Assembly (NCBI GenBank): GCA_034666665.1
Contig: JAXDLK010000111.1
Coordinates: 1 to 6,362 of the forward strand
DNA: 6,362 nt
DNA from: JAXDLK01 sp034666665
GTDB lineage: Bacteria; Desulfobacterota; Binatia; JACPRU01
Direction of reading: 5' to 3'
The translations under genes and the position numbers were made by a program. Positions 4,820 through 6,362 of this stretch are shown here, in pieces. Each line of letters opens with the position of its first letter. Within the stretch, counting starts at the first letter, position 1. The notes beneath the pieces are model-generated. The model worked only from the letters and a program-made list of their open reading frames with translations, was not told where the DNA came from and did not search any database.

Positions 4820-6253
4820 TCAGCGCGCCGACGTCGCTTCGCAGTTCCTCAGGCGCTCGCCGCGGCAGCGGTCGGTGCCACCCTGACCGTCCACGACATC
4901 CACGCCGCCGTCGCCGGACAGCGTGTCGTTTCCTTTGCCTCCGAAAAGCGTGTCGGTGCCTCCTTGGCCCGCAATCGAGTCGTCACCTTGCTCGCCCCGC
5001 AGATCATCGGCGTTCCTCCCGCCGAGGATCGTGTCCGCGCCGGCGCCCCCGCGCACCGTATCCTGGCCTTCGTTGCCGACGATGACGTCGCTGCCGTCCT
5101 GACCGCAGACGAGATCGGCGCCGGGGCCGCCGGACAGCGTGTCGTCCCCGGCGGCGCCGGCGATCACGTCGTCGCCGTCGGTCCCCTCGATCGAGTCCGG
5201 GCCGTCGGTGCAGAAGGGGACGGTGACTGCCCGGCCCGCGCACGTGAGCGCCGCGCCGGCTTCGCAGGTCCCGGCTTCGCAGCGTTCCGCTCCGTCACAG
5301 ACGTTGCCGTCGTCGCAGTCCTCATCCAGCTCGCACGTCGCGAGCAGCGGCTCTTCGTCCGTCGTCCAGCCGATGTCCTCGAGCACCGGCACGGCGAGCC
5401 GGGCGCTGTGGTTCGGACCGACGTAGAACGGCTCCATCAGCTCGTCGGGCGCGATCGGCGGATCGAAGTGGCTGATGCTCGAGCCCGGAGCATAGGGATC
5501 GGGAGCATAGATCGGCGCGCCGGCGCCCTTCGCCTGGACGACGTTGCCGCCGACGAACGAGACGTTGCCCGAGGTGATCGCCGCGCGGCGGTCGGCGGCC
5601 GTCATCGCATCGAAGCGGCCGAGCCCGGGCGTGAACAGGTTCAACGAGAAGCTGTCGGGAGCGCCGCCGTACGCCCATCCGCCGGTATCCGGATCCACGG
5701 TGTCGAAGAATCCGAGGCCGTGGCAGAGCTCGTGGAGGGCGACGGTCACGAAATCGACGTCACGGCCCGGCTGCGCGTCCGTCCCGTAGTACCAGCCGGT
5801 GGATCCGAGGACGACCGCGCCGTCCACGTCGGAGTTGAACTGCGCGAAGATCTCGGGCTGAAACGGTCCGTTCAGGTCCGTGCCCGCGAGCTCGTTCGCC
5901 AGCGGCGCGGCGTACCACGTGCTCGCGCGCGGCGCACCGGCGAAGTCGCGATGGATGGTCGTCGTGCTCGCCTGACCCAGGATCGCTCTCGAGGAGGTGC
6001 CCCCGAGCGGATCGAAGCTCGCTTGCACGACGATCGGCACGGTACCATCGACGATCCGCGCCCAGTGGTCGACGGCTGCCTCGAACGCGGTGCGCCTCGC
6101 GAGACCGAGCTCCGCGTCGTCGAATCCTTCGCCGGGAGCGTCCGTGTACTGCACGGCGATCGGCGCGCGGGCGAGCACGGGCGTCGCGCCCGCGACGATC
6201 ACCGCGAGCGCGGTTGCGAGCTTGCCTGCCGAGCTCCTGCTGCCGAGCCTCAT
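4820..6253 (-). CDS. secreted metzincin-like metalloprotease with Cys-rich linker and RTX Ca-binding repeats
   Basis: This 477-aa protein looks like a zinc endopeptidase exported through the Sec pathway. Residues 1-28 form a signal peptide (MRLGSRSSAGK, hydrophobic core ALAVIVAGATPV, likely cleavage after VLA). The catalytic helix is VALHELCHGLGFFD at 171-184, with zinc ligands His174 and His178, catalytic Glu175 and, by analogy with snapalysin-type HExxHxxGxxD enzymes, Asp184 as third ligand. SHFD (261-264) and LMEPF (272-276) look like the downstream Met-turn region. Residues 307-338 are a six-Cys linker (CELDEDCDDGNVCDGAERC...). Residues 353-460 are twelve RTX-type nonapeptides, closed by DRCRGERLRNCE. 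ATG 6253 is preceded by no clear Shine-Dalgarno sequence; the frame is open upstream without another usual start. The substrate is unknown. Function is inferred from motifs, and the catalytic family assignment is less sure than the protease call. Confidence 0.85.
   Translation of the reverse strand: MRLGSRSSAGKLATALAVIVAGATPVLARAPIAVQYTDAPGEGFDDAELGLARRTAFEAAVDHWARIVDGTVPIVVQASFDPLGGTSSRAILGQASTTTIHRDFAGAPRASTWYAAPLANELAGTDLNGPFQPEIFAQFNSDVDGAVVLGSTGWYYGTDAQPGRDVDFVTVALHELCHGLGFFDTVDPDTGGWAYGGAPDSFSLNLFTPGLGRFDAMTAADRRAAITSGNVSFVGGNVVQAKGAGAPIYAPDPYAPGSSISHFDPPIAPDELMEPFYVGPNHSARLAVPVLEDIGWTTDEEPLLATCELDEDCDDGNVCDGAERCEAGTCEAGAALTCAGRAVTVPFCTDGPDSIEGTDGDDVIAGAAGDDTLSGGPGADLVCGQDGSDVIVGNEGQDTVRGGAGADTILGGRNADDLRGEQGDDSIAGQGGTDTLFGGKGNDTLSGDGGVDVVDGQGGTDRCRGERLRNCEATSAR
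4874..5197 (-). repeat. twelve tandem RTX nonapeptide units (27-bp period)
   Basis: The protease residues 353-460 fall into twelve 9-residue units in perfect register, each beginning with Asp: DSIEGTDGD, DVIAGAAGD, DTLSGGPGA and so on to DVVDGQGGT. They approximate the GGxGxDxUx RTX consensus, which folds into a Ca2+-binding parallel beta-roll outside the cell. Units differ in sequence, so the array is old or under selection for the protein and not a recent DNA duplication. Confidence 0.88.
5240..5335 (-). other. six-cysteine linker segment in the protease
   Basis: Residues 307-338 contain cysteines at 307, 313, 319, 325, 330 and 338 in the pattern CELDEDCDDGNVCDGAERC...C. Such acidic Cys-rich segments recur in secreted proteins of Myxococcota-like genomes and are expected to be disulfide-bonded. 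Here the segment separates the catalytic domain from the RTX roll. Confidence 0.6.
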
Positions 6254-6281
6254 CGTGAAGAGCGCCCGGGCTCGAGGATGA

Positions 6282-6362
6282 TCATCTCGCCTCCGCCCGG
6301 AGCCGGGACCGGCTGCGGCCGTGCTCGAGCGGTAGAGCGCCCCCGTGCACCCGGAGGTGCAG
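6282..6362 (-). CDS. possible C-terminal tail of an unknown gene entering from the right edge
   Basis: A minus-strand frame is open from the window edge to a TGA at 6282-6284, ending in GALPLEHGRSRSRLRAEAR. About 88% of its codons end in G or C, as in the real genes here, while the other long frame across this stretch (stopping at 6250 with an ATGA overlap to the protease start) has about 64%. The family cannot be recognised from 26 residues. If real, it lies 28 bp upstream of the protease gene and could be co-transcribed with it. Short GC-rich frames are often open by chance. Confidence 0.3.
   Translation of the reverse strand: MHLRVHGGALPLEHGRSRSRLRAEAR
6346..6361. repeat. 6-bp inverted repeat at the right edge
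   Basis: TGCACC (6346-6351) and GGTGCA (6356-6361) are perfect reverse complements around CGGA. It lies within or beside the tail of the possible upstream gene. No function can be assigned, and it may continue beyond the window. Confidence 0.25.

Noticed and set aside
4874..5197. 27-bp periodic repeats as a CRISPR or minisatellite array.
   Set aside because: The period is exactly nine codons, units vary at third positions, and the translation is a clean RTX array with no spacers.
6313..6362. A tRNA-like stretch (GCTCGAGCGGTAGAGC, resembling a D-arm, followed by a possible GCA anticodon).
   Set aside because: Position 14 would be G and not A, the anticodon stem has two mismatches in five pairs, and the window ends before a T-arm can be seen. 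A plausible coding frame covers it on the other strand.

Overview
This is a GC-rich bacterial window holding parts of five or six genes, all with ordinary high-GC codon use. The organism cannot be fixed from the sequence. The Cys-rich motif (CDDGNVCDGAERC type) in a secreted protease, a CRTAC1/ASPIC-UnbV propeller protein and a PilZ protein together suggest a free-living member of the former Deltaproteobacteria (Myxococcota or Binatota-like) or a similar lineage. This is inference from domain style only.

Layout. Positions 1-1820 (minus strand) carry the oxidative pentose phosphate pair: zwf (glucose-6-phosphate dehydrogenase), then the N-terminal part of pgl (6-phosphogluconolactonase), with a 4-nt GTGA overlap. 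The two enzymes act in sequence, turning glucose-6-phosphate into 6-phosphogluconate and making reducing power. Positions 1821-1925 are a compact divergent promoter region. Two sigma70-like promoters sit back to back, and their -35 boxes lie inside a perfect 9-bp inverted repeat. From 1926 to 4220 (plus strand) runs a secreted CRTAC1-type protein with a signal peptide, an NTF2/SnoaL-like N-terminal domain, seven Ca-binding FG-GAP/VCBS-type motifs and a C-terminal ASPIC/UnbV domain. A single in-frame TGA at 3618-3620, with an ATG directly after it, splits it into a 564-aa piece with six motifs and a 199-aa piece with the seventh motif and ASPIC/UnbV. Positions 4267-4671 (minus) encode a small PilZ-domain protein convergent with the propeller gene. 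Positions 4820-6253 (minus) encode a secreted metalloprotease with HExxHxxGxxD zinc site, Met-turn, a Cys-rich linker and twelve uninterrupted RTX nonapeptides. A further minus-strand frame enters from the right edge and stops at 6282.

The most interesting point is the in-frame TGA. The rest of the 764-codon frame is intact, the missing part is needed to complete the propeller, and a stable predicted hairpin with a GGUC loop starts 10 nt after the stop. A recent TGG-to-TGA change or a sequencing error is the simplest reading. Readthrough, reinitiation at the adjacent ATG and (less likely) selenocysteine recoding remain open. No mobile element, CRISPR array or convincing RNA gene was found, and I see no complete new multi-gene system here.
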